Positions 38,918-47,388 of a stretch of DNA of 64,000 nt are shown piece by piece. A model generated the notes under the pieces. The model was not told where the DNA came from. It ran no database searches and saw only the letters and a program-made list of their open reading frames with translations. Origin of the DNA: Mycobacterium sp. ST-F2 (GTDB lineage: Bacteria; Actinomycetota; Actinomycetes; Mycobacteriales; Mycobacteriaceae). The position numbers and the translations under genes were made by a program. Where the stretch lies: the NCBI RefSeq assembly GCF_001905655.1, contig NZ_JMHT01000030.1:20715-84714 (forward strand), read 5' to 3'. Position 1 is the stretch's first letter; each line of letters opens with the position of its first letter.

Positions 38918-40207
38918 TCACCCCGCGATCGGGCGGCGCACATCCAGCTGGGCAAGGTCGGCGGCGATACGCCCGGCTGACCATCCGGCGCCGTCGGATG
39001 CCGACATCACGCGGGGGATCGTCGATGGGAAGAGCCGGTCGGTGAGGTCATCGGTTGCCTGGCTGCGCGCTGCCAGCACCGGAAGGAGCCTGTCGAGGTC
39101 CAGTTCGGTGGCCGCCGTCGTCGAGGTGGCGGTGAGGCGTTCACCGATGCGTGCGGCGTACGAGAGGAGAAATGACTGGCGGAACGAGCGGGTCCGGGCC
39201 TGCGCGCCGGTGGTTGTGCGGCCCACCGCCAGCATCGCACGGTTGGCCTGGACCAAGAGCGAAGTCGAAAGCAGCTCAACGAATTCCAGGTCGCAGTCGG
39301 CACCGATGACGGCGACGAATCCGACCTTCTCCGCGCACACGATGCGACACCGGTTGGCCGTAGCCACGGCCTGCACCAATGCCGACTTGGCGATGACGTA
39401 GGGATTGTCGATCCAGATTCGGCGAGCGGTCGCCTCGGCTGCGCGACCGCGCTCGTGGTCGCGGATCGCGTGGTGCAGCGAGTATCTGCTCATCAGTTCT
39501 TGCGCCTTGGCCGACAGGGTTTCGGCTTCTTCGGGAAAGTTGGTGGCCTCAGCCTTGGCCAGCAGCGCGCGCACCCGGCTGAGCGCTTTGGCGTCGGCCG
39601 TGTTCGGCTCGATCGCGCCATGCTGGTGCTCGCCGGGCAACGGCAGCAACGGTTGGAGTTTCGGGAGGGTTCCCAGGAACCGCAGCACCTTGAGCATGAC
39701 GGTCAACGCCGCGTGATGGTCGATGGCGTTCCTGTCCGCCCAGTCCCGTAGCTGCCAAGCGCCGGGCACGACTGTCGCGGGCAACGCGGCGAGTTCGGCG
39801 CGCCATCGGGGATGCAGGGTGGAGACGGGATACTGCCGGGACTCGCGAACGACGGCCTCGGCGAGATAGCCGGCTGCTGACGTGTCGAGGCGGCGGCGGG
39901 CGAACTCGTGCAGATCGTTGGGTGACCACCCCACTCGCCACGCGACGCCGATCGCGTCGGTCAGCGCCGCTTCGGAGGCAATGTCGAGATCATTTGCCCG
40001 ACTGGGGAATTCGTTCAGTAGCTCGGCGGCGTGGAAGTCCGCGTCGTGGGCGGGGCAGTGCGCTGAGTTATACAGGGCAGCGGTGAGGTGGTCGAGGATG
40101 GCGGCCCGGTCGTACCCGGGATCGGTGCTCCGGCGTTCTCGCCGGGGCGATGTGCGGCGGCGGTCCTGGTGCTTGGTGGTGCGCTTCTGGCGGTTACGGC
40201 GGCTCAT
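38918..40207 (-). CDS. DUF2786 domain protein
   Basis: About 429 residues from ATG 40207 (MSRRNRQKRTTKHQ). A basic N-terminus precedes a helical region, and the DUF2786 domain sits near the middle (SRVRALLAKAEATNFPEEAE then ALSAKAQELMSRYSLHHAI). DUF2786 occurs in phages and bacterial chromosomes with unknown function, often with a C-terminal metalloprotease-like part. No signal peptide. It is separated from the SDR gene by 26 bases, convergent. Confidence 0.83.
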   Translation of the reverse strand: MSRRNRQKRTTKHQDRRRTSPRRERRSTDPGYDRAAILDHLTAALYNSAHCPAHDADFHAAELLNEFPSRANDLDIASEAALTDAIGVAWRVGWSPNDLHEFARRRLDTSAAGYLAEAVVRESRQYPVSTLHPRWRAELAALPATVVPGAWQLRDWADRNAIDHHAALTVMLKVLRFLGTLPKLQPLLPLPGEHQHGAIEPNTADAKALSRVRALLAKAEATNFPEEAETLSAKAQELMSRYSLHHAIRDHERGRAAEATARRIWIDNPYVIAKSALVQAVATANRCRIVCAEKVGFVAVIGADCDLEFVELLSTSLLVQANRAMLAVGRTTTGAQARTRSFRQSFLLSYAARIGERLTATSTTAATELDLDRLLPVLAARSQATDDLTDRLFPSTIPRVMSASDGAGWSAGRIAADLAQLDVRRPIAG

Positions 40208-40419
40208 GCCGGGAGTCTGGCGCAACGGTCCGACAAGTAGCCGCGACTATCACCCACACCGCCGCGGTGCGGTTCAGTGCAACCGGGCCGCGTCGCCGGC
40301 GCGGCGCAGGCACGTGGTGAAACGCTGGAGCTGGGGGATGGTGCTGAGCGCGGGTATGGACGGACACGACCGGACCAACGTGCCCGCATGCGGCGGCGTG
40401 ACGCCCTACGCTGCGAATC

Positions 40420-40812
40420 ATGTCGATCGACCGTGTTGGGCTTGTCGTCGGTGGTCTCCGCCTCGCGTCGGGGGTTTCGTTCCTGGTCGCTCCGGCTCGG
40501 GCGAACCGGCTCTGGGGTGACCCCGAGAAGCCGACCGGATCCACGTGGTTGCTGCTGCACTCGATGGGTTACCGCGATGCGCTGATCGGCGGGATGCTCG
40601 CTGCGACGGCGCTGCGGGGCCGGGACACGCGAGGCTGGTTCCTGGCCTCGGGTGGTGCTGATGCGGCAGATCTGTTGGGCAGCATGGGTGTTCATCACGA
40701 GATGAGGCCGTCGCAGAAGTACATCGGGCTCGGCGGCGCCGTCGCGGGGATCGGTGTGGGCTTGTGGGGTGCGTCGCGGCGGCGGTCTCGTGGAGCCGCC
40801 GCTACTGCCTGA
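40420..40812 (+). CDS. Small membrane protein (DUF4267-like)
   Basis: A 130-residue protein with hydrophobic segments at about 5-30, 45-65 and 100-120, and a basic C-terminus (SRRRSRGAAATA). The pattern SIDRVGLVVGGLRLASGVSF with a G-rich middle recalls DUF4267 proteins in actinobacteria. Function unknown. ATG 40420 has no strong ribosome site. Convergent with the lysin B-like gene. Confidence 0.65.
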   Translation: MSIDRVGLVVGGLRLASGVSFLVAPARANRLWGDPEKPTGSTWLLLHSMGYRDALIGGMLAATALRGRDTRGWFLASGGADAADLLGSMGVHHEMRPSQKYIGLGGAVAGIGVGLWGASRRRSRGAAATA

Positions 40813-40829
40813 TCGGGGGTGAGCGCGCG

Positions 40830-41729
40830 TTATGCGGCCATCCGCGCCGCGGTGGCCGCGGCGATCTGGTTGAGGTGGTTTGTGGCGACTTGCACCGAGC
40901 TCTGGTGGGGGAGTGCGTCGACGTACTCGTAGGTGATGTGCGGCAGGGTCGGCGGGTTGGTCGCGTAGAAGGCGACGGCCCGGTCGATGGCTTCGACGAG
41001 CGCCGGGCCGCCCACGATCGGGTCGGTGACGAACGCCAGCACCTGCTGGGCGAGGCTGCCCTGGCCGGTGAGGCCGGCGATCAGCGCGACGGCGGCGTTG
41101 ATGCTGATGCCGAGCTGGACGGCGGCCTTGTAGACGGCGGTGATGTCTCGGCCGGCCTGGTTGTTGGGGGTGGTGGTGTAGAGGTCGCCGGGATTGGCGA
41201 AGTCCCACCAGGTGTCAATACCGTTGCTGTCCTTGGGGATTTGTGCGGCGGTCAGGTTGGTGACGGCGATGCCGCGGCCGCCCGGATCGGTGCCGCCGGG
41301 GAAGGTGTGGCCGGTCAGGCGCCAGGGGTTGCCGAAGGTGTAGCCGCCGATCAGGTTGGGCCGGGCCCATTGCAGGCTGCCGGTCATGATCTCGGCGAGG
41401 ACCCGCGATGCGGCCTCGGCGCCCTGGCTGTAGCCGCCGAGGGCGAAGGTCTGCTTCGGGTAGTTGTTGATCCACCCGATCGCATTGGTGACCGCGATCC
41501 GCACCGACTCGGCGTAGCTGGGGGAGAGCGGCGCGCCGGGCGGGATGGGACCGAACGTCCAGGGGGCCTGGATGGGGACTTCGAAGACGAGGTCGGGGTC
41601 GGCGGCGCGGACCACGTCGGAGGGATAGCCGGTGCCGGGGGCGGCCCACGTGCCGGCAAACGTCAGGACGGCGTGGCGGACGTGGTAAACGCCGGAGATG
41701 TTGGCGGCGATATCACTGAAAGTGGTCAT
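40830..41729 (-). CDS. Lysin B-like / cutinase-fold esterase
   Basis: A 299-residue alpha/beta hydrolase related to mycobacteriophage lysin B and cutinase-like enzymes. The nucleophile elbow GGYSQGAEAASR (Ser about 99), an Asp in IDTWWDFANPGDLYT and the C-terminal His region (DALPHQSSVQ) form a serine triad. Phage lysin B releases mycolic acids from arabinogalactan. No signal peptide is seen, as in phage enzymes. It follows a phage-like gene in an apparent operon, so this is either a prophage remnant or a domesticated lysis esterase. Confidence 0.8.
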   Translation of the reverse strand: MTTFSDIAANISGVYHVRHAVLTFAGTWAAPGTGYPSDVVRAADPDLVFEVPIQAPWTFGPIPPGAPLSPSYAESVRIAVTNAIGWINNYPKQTFALGGYSQGAEAASRVLAEIMTGSLQWARPNLIGGYTFGNPWRLTGHTFPGGTDPGGRGIAVTNLTAAQIPKDSNGIDTWWDFANPGDLYTTTPNNQAGRDITAVYKAAVQLGISINAAVALIAGLTGQGSLAQQVLAFVTDPIVGGPALVEAIDRAVAFYATNPPTLPHITYEYVDALPHQSSVQVATNHLNQIAAATAARMAA

Positions 41730-41737
41730 CGCTCAGC

Positions 41738-42073
41738 TCATTTCGCGGTGGTGGGGAGTCCGTTTGCCTTGCGCCACTGGATGGCGAACTCCATGAGTTC
41801 GATGAGCACGTCACCGCTGTCGCGGGTGATGCCGTCGCTGAAGGTGTGCACCCAGGCGATCTGCTCGGCGGTGGTCACCTGCTGTTCGAAGGCGTCGAAG
41901 GTGCCCTGGTAGTTCTGGCCGTTGTGGGTGGAGTTCCATGGGCCGCGGTTGGGGTCGTCGACGATGTCGCCGATGTTGCGGGGATGGCGGGCCAGGACGC
42001 GGCGCCAGGGTTGCGGCATGCCGTTGGCGGTAACGCCGGAGATGTCGGTCTGGAGCGATTGTGCATCAGCCAT
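41738..42073 (-). CDS. Hypothetical protein, operon partner of the lysin B-like esterase
   Basis: A 111-residue soluble protein (MADAQSLQTDISGVTANGMP) with no recognised domain. A good AGGAGG site lies seven bases before ATG 42073. It precedes the esterase gene by eight bases. Composition (many Asn, Gln, Trp, no signal) suits a phage structural or accessory protein. Whether it aids the esterase is unknown. Confidence 0.7.
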   Translation of the reverse strand: MADAQSLQTDISGVTANGMPQPWRRVLARHPRNIGDIVDDPNRGPWNSTHNGQNYQGTFDAFEQQVTTAEQIAWVHTFSDGITRDSGDVLIELMEFAIQWRKANGLPTTAK

Positions 42074-42350
42074 GGTTGGGCCTCCTGGTTGGTATGGGTC
42101 GGCTGGTCGGCCCGACGCGGCGCTGCGGCGGGCTGGAAGGGCTTGTTGGCGCGGGCTTTTGCGATGCGAGGGGCTGACGGTCGCCGGTTGGTGTGCCCGG
42201 GATCGTGGTGTGCGCCGCCTCGTCTGTCGCCATCGTGTCGTCCGTCCTGACGGTGATGTCTATTTCCACAGTAGGCCCGTATGGGTAGGTGGTCGAACTT
42301 GTCGGTGGTGGGTGCGACGATGTGCGACTCACTCAAATTGGAAGGAAGAC

Positions 42351-42665
42351 ATGAAGAATTTGTTGGTGGCAGCGATGACGGTCGGGGTGGCTGTGGCGTT
42401 GAGCCCCGTTGTCTCTGCGGAACCCTCGTGGACGATGCCGAATCTGGTCGGGATGGATCTGCAGGGCGCTCAGGACGCGATCCAGTCGCTGACCAAGGGT
42501 GCGGTGTGGTTCAGCGGGTCGACGGATCTGACAGGCAAGGGACGAGCGCAGATCATTGACCGGAACTGGCACGTGTGTACGTCGACACCGGCGGCGGGGG
42601 CGACGATCACGACGAGTACTGCGGTCAGGTTTGGGGTGGTGCGGGATACGGAGAAGTGTCCGTGA
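42351..42665 (+). CDS. Secreted PASTA domain protein
   Basis: A 104-residue precursor with a signal peptide MKNLLVAAMTVGVAVALSPV ending VSAEP. A single PASTA-type domain follows (PNLVGMDLQGAQDAIQSLTK then STPAAGATI). PASTA domains bind cell-wall muropeptides in PknB and penicillin-binding proteins; small secreted ones occur in mycobacteria. ATG 42351 has the ribosome site GGAAGGAAGAC. It is convergent with the PLD gene, whose stop is 12 bases away. Confidence 0.83.
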   Translation: MKNLLVAAMTVGVAVALSPVVSAEPSWTMPNLVGMDLQGAQDAIQSLTKGAVWFSGSTDLTGKGRAQIIDRNWHVCTSTPAAGATITTSTAVRFGVVRDTEKCP

Positions 42666-42677
42666 GTCGGTTCGTCG

Positions 42678-45302
42678 TCAAAACAGCGCTTGTATGCGTT
42701 CGATGCTGACGCCCACTTGATCAGCCAGGCTCACCACGTGTGCTGGTGGGGCGTCGAATGAATATGTGTCGCCGCGTGGAGGTCCTTCGCTTAGAAGCGA
42801 ACTTGGCGTACTCAAAGATGAGGGGAGGCGGGACACTCGCCAGCAGGTGTTCTCCGCAACTGCGAGGGTCGTGTTGTGACGGAGCAGAACGCATTTTCCT
42901 CGGTCGGTCTGAACGAAGACACCGCAGGTCTTCTCATACTCACCGATCACCGTTGCGATCTTGGCGGCCACCAAACGCGGGTTGGCTTGTGCTGCTGAAA
43001 CGAGCCATAGCCCATCGTCGAACTCGACGTTCCAACCCTTTTCAGCTACAGCGTCGTCAACGGCGGTTCGAGCGGCGGCGTTGGAATCGTGTATGTAGTC
43101 TTGCGCCAGCTCAATCACCGCCTCGACGCCTGCAAGTCCCGCAACTCGGCTGTAACCCTCGGCGGGCCGATAGAGATACTGCTCGCTGAGTTCGATCTCA
43201 GCCATGGCGGCGTACAGGCTTGCAGTCTCCCAAGCCTTTTTGAAAATCAGGTCTCGCTCGCGACCGCCATGTAGGGAAGCATCTTGGGCGAGTAGAGCGA
43301 GTCCAACGGCAGTGAGCGAACCAAGAAAGTCAAGCGCACGATCTGGTATCGCTTCGTCCGCGGTAGGCGGGAGCGCGGCAATCGCATCAGCCAGCGGTGC
43401 TCGCCATTGCTCGTCGTCTGGGCCCCACACTCCGGCTGCGAGGAGGTCCAAGACAAGTTGAAGGACGAGCATCCGGAGTTCGAGGCTGGGGCGTGGAGTG
43501 TCCCGCGACTTTGCGGCGAGTTTGATTGCGAAGCGTCGCATCTTTTGTCGCATGGCGACCGGCACGACTGGTGGCGGCCGCCCTCCGGACTCCTCGTCAT
43601 CGGCGATCGGATCGACAGACTGGGGATCTTCGTCCTCGGCAATGTCTTCCGAACCACCAGCGAGATCAATGTCCCACTGTTGCAGCCGTGACGGAGTAGG
43701 CGCTCTTGTTACAGAGGCGAAAGGGAACAACGAGACGGTAAAGGTCGGGCCTATAGTCGCTTCGGTTCCTTGGAGCCACAGAGTCCATCTGTCGGTGCCG
43801 GATGTACGGGCAGAATGCTGACGAGCTGGGCGAGAAATGTCCGGCTGGCTGCGTTGGCTCGCATTCTCGGCGAGCAGCCGAAGGAGATCGGTTTCAAAGC
43901 GTCTCTGCAACTTCTCGTCACCAAAGAAATCCCCAAATTGCTGCTTCAACCGAGGCGCAGATGAATTCACCTGTCGCGGAAGGCATCGTGTCGTATCGGT
44001 AAGGAAGACAGCGGGGGACGTGTAGGGGTGCTTCGGATCGTCGATTACGGCGCGCACTGCCGCACCCATTTGCTCTGGTGCTTGAAACCGCTCCACAACA
44101 ACGTCGCTGACGCTTGTGTCGTCGGGCCGGACGACATGGCACTGCTGCCATGTACCCGGGCCACCATTGGGCGACGTCTCAATCACGATGCGAACCGACG
44201 AATCCATGATCAACTCAACAGTGATGCCCTCTGGTTCCCGGCGTGCACCGAGGAGCGTTACCGGTGGGCTCTGCCGGCGCTCCTCTGTCGCGGACAGATT
44301 CGAGCGCTGCCGAATGGTCTCTACAGCTACATTTGTGCCCTCGGGTAGCAGCGTCTGGTCGACTGGAAAGCTCACCGCCAGCTCGCAATTGCCGCCTCTC
44401 TCCGTGCTGGAAAGGAGTGCTGCATAGCTCAGGTTCGGGCTTCCGATCAGCGCGGTCGGCTTGCCGTCGACCGTCCATTCCACCAACTTCCCATGTCTCA
44501 CGCGTCCGTCAGAATCAGAAAGATCGCGAAACATTGCCCCGGGAATGTGCGCGGTCACGGCGGCGAGGCTGGCTCCGTCATAGCTGCCCAACCTCGGTTG
44601 TACGCCGACGATTAATTCCTTGGGGTTGAACCGTGTAACAAGCTCACGGACTGCGGCTGACGCGTGGTCGAAGAATGGCGCACTGAGCGCTAGCGAGTTC
44701 ACCTCGACAGCTGGCAATTGGTCGATTATCGGTGTATCGAGATTCCCCAGGATTCGCAGTGCGGGCACCGAACCGTCCGTGAACTCGGGTGTGACCATGT
44801 CTGCGATCTCGGCGACGGTGGATGCAATCCAAGTGGGCATCTTGACGTGGGTGTGAAGGTGCCGCAGCCAATCTGCGAGCGCAGACAGTGCGGCAGGGCC
44901 TGCCTTTCGACTTGCCTTCAGAACCAGCCAGAGTTCGTCGTTATGGCCCCAGCCGGATGTTGTCGGATTTCCGGATCCGATCGCGACCCAGACGTCGTCC
45001 TCCCCGATAAGGACCACGAGCTTGGGATGGAACGCTCCGCGGCACACTACATTCGCATGCTGGTAGGACGTTCCAGCGAGGCGCACATCGGCGGTGTCGT
45101 GAACAGACTGGTGGGCATCGGCGAGCACAGTTATCCGTGCGCCCAACCCGCGAGCTAGTGACACGCAACGCTTCTCGAAGAAGACAAGGTCCAGGGTGTA
45201 TCCGGTGATTAGTACTTCGAGCAGCCTCGCGGTGTCGGCTCGTTGTTGCCACTGGCGGATTAACGTCAATGGGGATTGAAAGTCGAAGCGGACGTGTGTC
45301 AT
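42678..45302 (-). CDS. Tandem-HKD phospholipase D-like protein, candidate defence nuclease
   Basis: An 874-residue protein of the PLD superfamily. Two HxK motifs are seen: FHPKL (His92, Lys94) with GSGN at 109-112, and RHGKL (His270, Lys272) with GSPN at 287-290. Together they can build one PLD active site. The C-terminal 500 residues are helical in part and acidic in the middle (EDIAEDEDPQSVDPIADDEE) with no known domain. PLD folds act as nucleases in restriction-like systems such as DISARM DrmC. ATG 45302 overlaps the stop of the upstream gene (ATGA); the longer frame to 45452 lies inside that gene. It pairs with it, divergent from BREX. Confidence 0.82.
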   Translation of the reverse strand: MTHVRFDFQSPLTLIRQWQQRADTARLLEVLITGYTLDLVFFEKRCVSLARGLGARITVLADAHQSVHDTADVRLAGTSYQHANVVCRGAFHPKLVVLIGEDDVWVAIGSGNPTTSGWGHNDELWLVLKASRKAGPAALSALADWLRHLHTHVKMPTWIASTVAEIADMVTPEFTDGSVPALRILGNLDTPIIDQLPAVEVNSLALSAPFFDHASAAVRELVTRFNPKELIVGVQPRLGSYDGASLAAVTAHIPGAMFRDLSDSDGRVRHGKLVEWTVDGKPTALIGSPNLSYAALLSSTERGGNCELAVSFPVDQTLLPEGTNVAVETIRQRSNLSATEERRQSPPVTLLGARREPEGITVELIMDSSVRIVIETSPNGGPGTWQQCHVVRPDDTSVSDVVVERFQAPEQMGAAVRAVIDDPKHPYTSPAVFLTDTTRCLPRQVNSSAPRLKQQFGDFFGDEKLQRRFETDLLRLLAENASQRSQPDISRPARQHSARTSGTDRWTLWLQGTEATIGPTFTVSLFPFASVTRAPTPSRLQQWDIDLAGGSEDIAEDEDPQSVDPIADDEESGGRPPPVVPVAMRQKMRRFAIKLAAKSRDTPRPSLELRMLVLQLVLDLLAAGVWGPDDEQWRAPLADAIAALPPTADEAIPDRALDFLGSLTAVGLALLAQDASLHGGRERDLIFKKAWETASLYAAMAEIELSEQYLYRPAEGYSRVAGLAGVEAVIELAQDYIHDSNAAARTAVDDAVAEKGWNVEFDDGLWLVSAAQANPRLVAAKIATVIGEYEKTCGVFVQTDRGKCVLLRHNTTLAVAENTCWRVSRLPSSLSTPSSLLSEGPPRGDTYSFDAPPAHVVSLADQVGVSIERIQALF

Positions 45303-46840
45303 TCGGGAAGTCCTAGGAGCGCACAGCCGATGGCGGTTAGCTTTGGAGCGCCGTTCGTCTCGGTGAACACGCCGACTTGCGTACAGACCTGGCCTAATTG
45401 GTATGCGCGTACCCCGATGTTTCCGGCACTTTCGCGGCTCTCGGCGAACCAACGCCCTTCTCGCTCATGGAGTTTCGTTGGCAGGATCATCTGGCCGCTG
45501 TTTTCGATGCGCATTTTTCGAAGTGAAACTCGATGTGATTGGGCGAGCATGTCGTCGACGAGTGCGCACGCGAAGTCGCCGAGCGAGCGGGACTGGTATT
45601 CAGTGTGTTGTCCCCGCACCCAGTGTGGGTCTAGGTAGACACGACGCTGAGCTGAACCGCCTAAGAACGAGGCAAGCACCTCGCCGTCCAGGTAGTCGAG
45701 GCGAAGCCCGCCAAGGAGCAGGATCCCGATTGACGCTTTCACCCCGGAGTACTGCTCACCGACTGCCTCCTCCGCCGCGGCAGGATGGCCGTTCGCTTGG
45801 ACGGGTGGCAGGCCTTCGACGAAAGAGCCGACCGTGCCATTCCCGACCTGGCTCCGGGCCCACTCGTGAAGTTGTTCGCGACTGACCGGGTCGGCAGCGG
45901 AAATCACCTCGTCGACAAGTGCCGACCACAACGCACGCCAGGCTCCGACCGAATGATGTCGAAGTAGCGTTCCGCGCCATGCCTCGGACTGGCGTCGTTC
46001 CGCCACGAACACCGGGTCGTTGTCGATGTGATCTCCATATGCCACGCCGTCAGCCAGTGTGAAACGCCAACCCTTGGGGTTGGGGCACACTTGAGCCGAT
46101 CTTCCGAGTATCCGCAATGTTGATCGCCGCATCCGGTCGGCGGGCAACCAGTCATCGGCGTTGTGAACACCGCTGTTGGTGCTACACAGCAGTTCTCGGA
46201 GCGGCTCGATGTCCGGCGATATGTCGTCCACGACTGTCAGGTCAAAGTAGGCTGCGACGTCTTCGGCCCGGGGGGCGCGAGCCACGGACATGGAAAGCAA
46301 AGCCTCGTACATCTGCTTGATGGTGTCGGGACATGACCTCGACCCCCGCCGGATTGCATTGCCCTCCGCCGCAGCGATCTTGAGGGTGAGCGCTGACCCT
46401 CGATACTGGGACCAATAGCCCCACGACCGGGTGGAGTACGAGCCAGCCCCGACGTCGGCGAGGCCATCCCCTCTACCTTTCTGAAGTAGGCGGCTGACTG
46501 TGTCAGCGCCGTGCATTTTTTGAGTGCCGGTCGTCTCGCTGGCTTGTGACTGCGCAGCGGAAGCCCAGGCCATAGCAACCTCAGCATTTCGGACCAGCGT
46601 TCGGCTGGCAGTGGCATCCAAGTCGCGCGTTGCGGCAACGTCTGCGAGCGCCCAGTAGAAGGAGAAGTAACGGGCGATGGTCGTCAGCGTCGTAACTCCC
46701 GGCACTAGCAAGCTCACCTGGGCCAGCACGGGTTGCTCGACTGCGAGCGGGTAAACACCACTTCGGGTGCTCAAGCCCGGTGCGCACCACGCCGGCCCTT
46801 CCACTGTTGCGACGTTCAAGGTTGTCTCCCCCCACTGCAC
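45299..46840 (-). CDS. Unrecognised 513-residue protein coupled to the PLD-like gene
   Basis: Intact frame with no domain I recognise. It is soluble, with no signal peptide or clear membrane helix. An aromatic segment VTTLTTIARYFSFYWALADV is near residues 49-68, and a Gly/Ser-rich stretch (GAGSYSTRSWGYWSQYRG) is near 131-148. The start is GTG 46840, or TTG 46819 after the purine-rich GGGGGAG site. It overlaps the PLD gene by four bases, so both are translated from one message. The region has lower GC than the core. Location beside a BREX operon suggests a defence role, sensor or specificity partner; that is inference. Confidence 0.75.
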   Translation of the reverse strand: MQWGETTLNVATVEGPAWCAPGLSTRSGVYPLAVEQPVLAQVSLLVPGVTTLTTIARYFSFYWALADVAATRDLDATASRTLVRNAEVAMAWASAAQSQASETTGTQKMHGADTVSRLLQKGRGDGLADVGAGSYSTRSWGYWSQYRGSALTLKIAAAEGNAIRRGSRSCPDTIKQMYEALLSMSVARAPRAEDVAAYFDLTVVDDISPDIEPLRELLCSTNSGVHNADDWLPADRMRRSTLRILGRSAQVCPNPKGWRFTLADGVAYGDHIDNDPVFVAERRQSEAWRGTLLRHHSVGAWRALWSALVDEVISAADPVSREQLHEWARSQVGNGTVGSFVEGLPPVQANGHPAAAEEAVGEQYSGVKASIGILLLGGLRLDYLDGEVLASFLGGSAQRRVYLDPHWVRGQHTEYQSRSLGDFACALVDDMLAQSHRVSLRKMRIENSGQMILPTKLHEREGRWFAESRESAGNIGVRAYQLGQVCTQVGVFTETNGAPKLTAIGCALLGLPE

Positions 46841-47189
46841 ACCCGGTCGCTCAGCATCGTCGCATTTCAGGACAGCGGACTTGTAGAGTTTCGTAGTCCT
46901 GAACGCACGGGTAGCTAGTCGCCTTCGCGGTAGTCACGGGGCATGTCGCACGATTGCGGTACATCGTCGTGCAATTGGCGTAGCTTGCGCGTTGTTAGAT
47001 TCAATGTCGCTGTGCAGGTGTCGAACTGACCGCGCCGCATGTTAATCGGCGTTCTCGGCTATCTGCCTGATAAGTGCGTGAGCCGCTAAGGAACGAGCCA
47101 TCCTGAATCACACGGTGCCGTGGACGGGGTTCCACCTCAAACGGACAGGGAACATCGATAACGCTGAGCGCATCGAGATCACTAACTGA

Positions 47190-47282
47190 ATGATGGCCGA
47201 CTGCGACACCGCCAAGGACGCCGCAAAGTATCTACGACCGAGTCGGGCTTCGCTATACGGTAATTCGACGACATACGAGTGA
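47190..47282 (+). other. Short frame resembling the N-terminus of an excisionase-type HTH, possible remnant
   Basis: Thirty codons, MMADCDTAKDAAKYLRPSRA then SLYGNSTTYE. The DAAKYLRPSRASLY piece resembles the HTH_17/AlpA start (AAxYLxxSRxTLY) but ends before the recognition helix. No good ribosome site. Best read as a possible fragment of a mobile element gene; chance similarity is not excluded. Confidence 0.3.
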
Positions 47283-47285
47283 CGT

Positions 47286-47317
47286 GACCCTATTTGTCGG
47301 TCCCGACAGATAGGGTC
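47286..47317. repeat. 32-bp near-perfect palindrome upstream of pglW
   Basis: Arms GACCCTATTTGTCGG (47286-47300) and CCGACAGATAGGGTC (47303-47317) with centre TC and one mismatch. It ends 71 bases before the pglW ATG. Likely a protein-binding operator or a terminus trace of a mobile element; a transcription terminator is less likely because no gene reads into it. Confidence 0.85.
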
Positions 47318-47388
47318 TCCGGGGTGAAGCGGTTGTGGTTGCTACGTGTGCGTGGGTCGCGCGCCTCCATGCCTAAAAGCAGGATGCG

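Larger units (their letters stand above)
46841..47388. promoter_or_regulatory. Divergent regulatory region between the PLD operon and BREX
   Basis: About 550 bases with lower GC than the flanks. It likely holds both promoters. A 32-base palindrome lies at 47286-47317. A 30-codon frame at 47190-47282 resembles the start of an excisionase-like HTH (see its entry). No regulator gene (for example a WYL-domain BrxR) is present. The rest shows no convincing gene or RNA. Confidence 0.6.

Noticed and set aside
42678..47317. DISARM system
   Set aside because: Only a PLD-like gene is reminiscent of drmC; the helicase drmA, drmB and the methylase needed for DISARM are absent.
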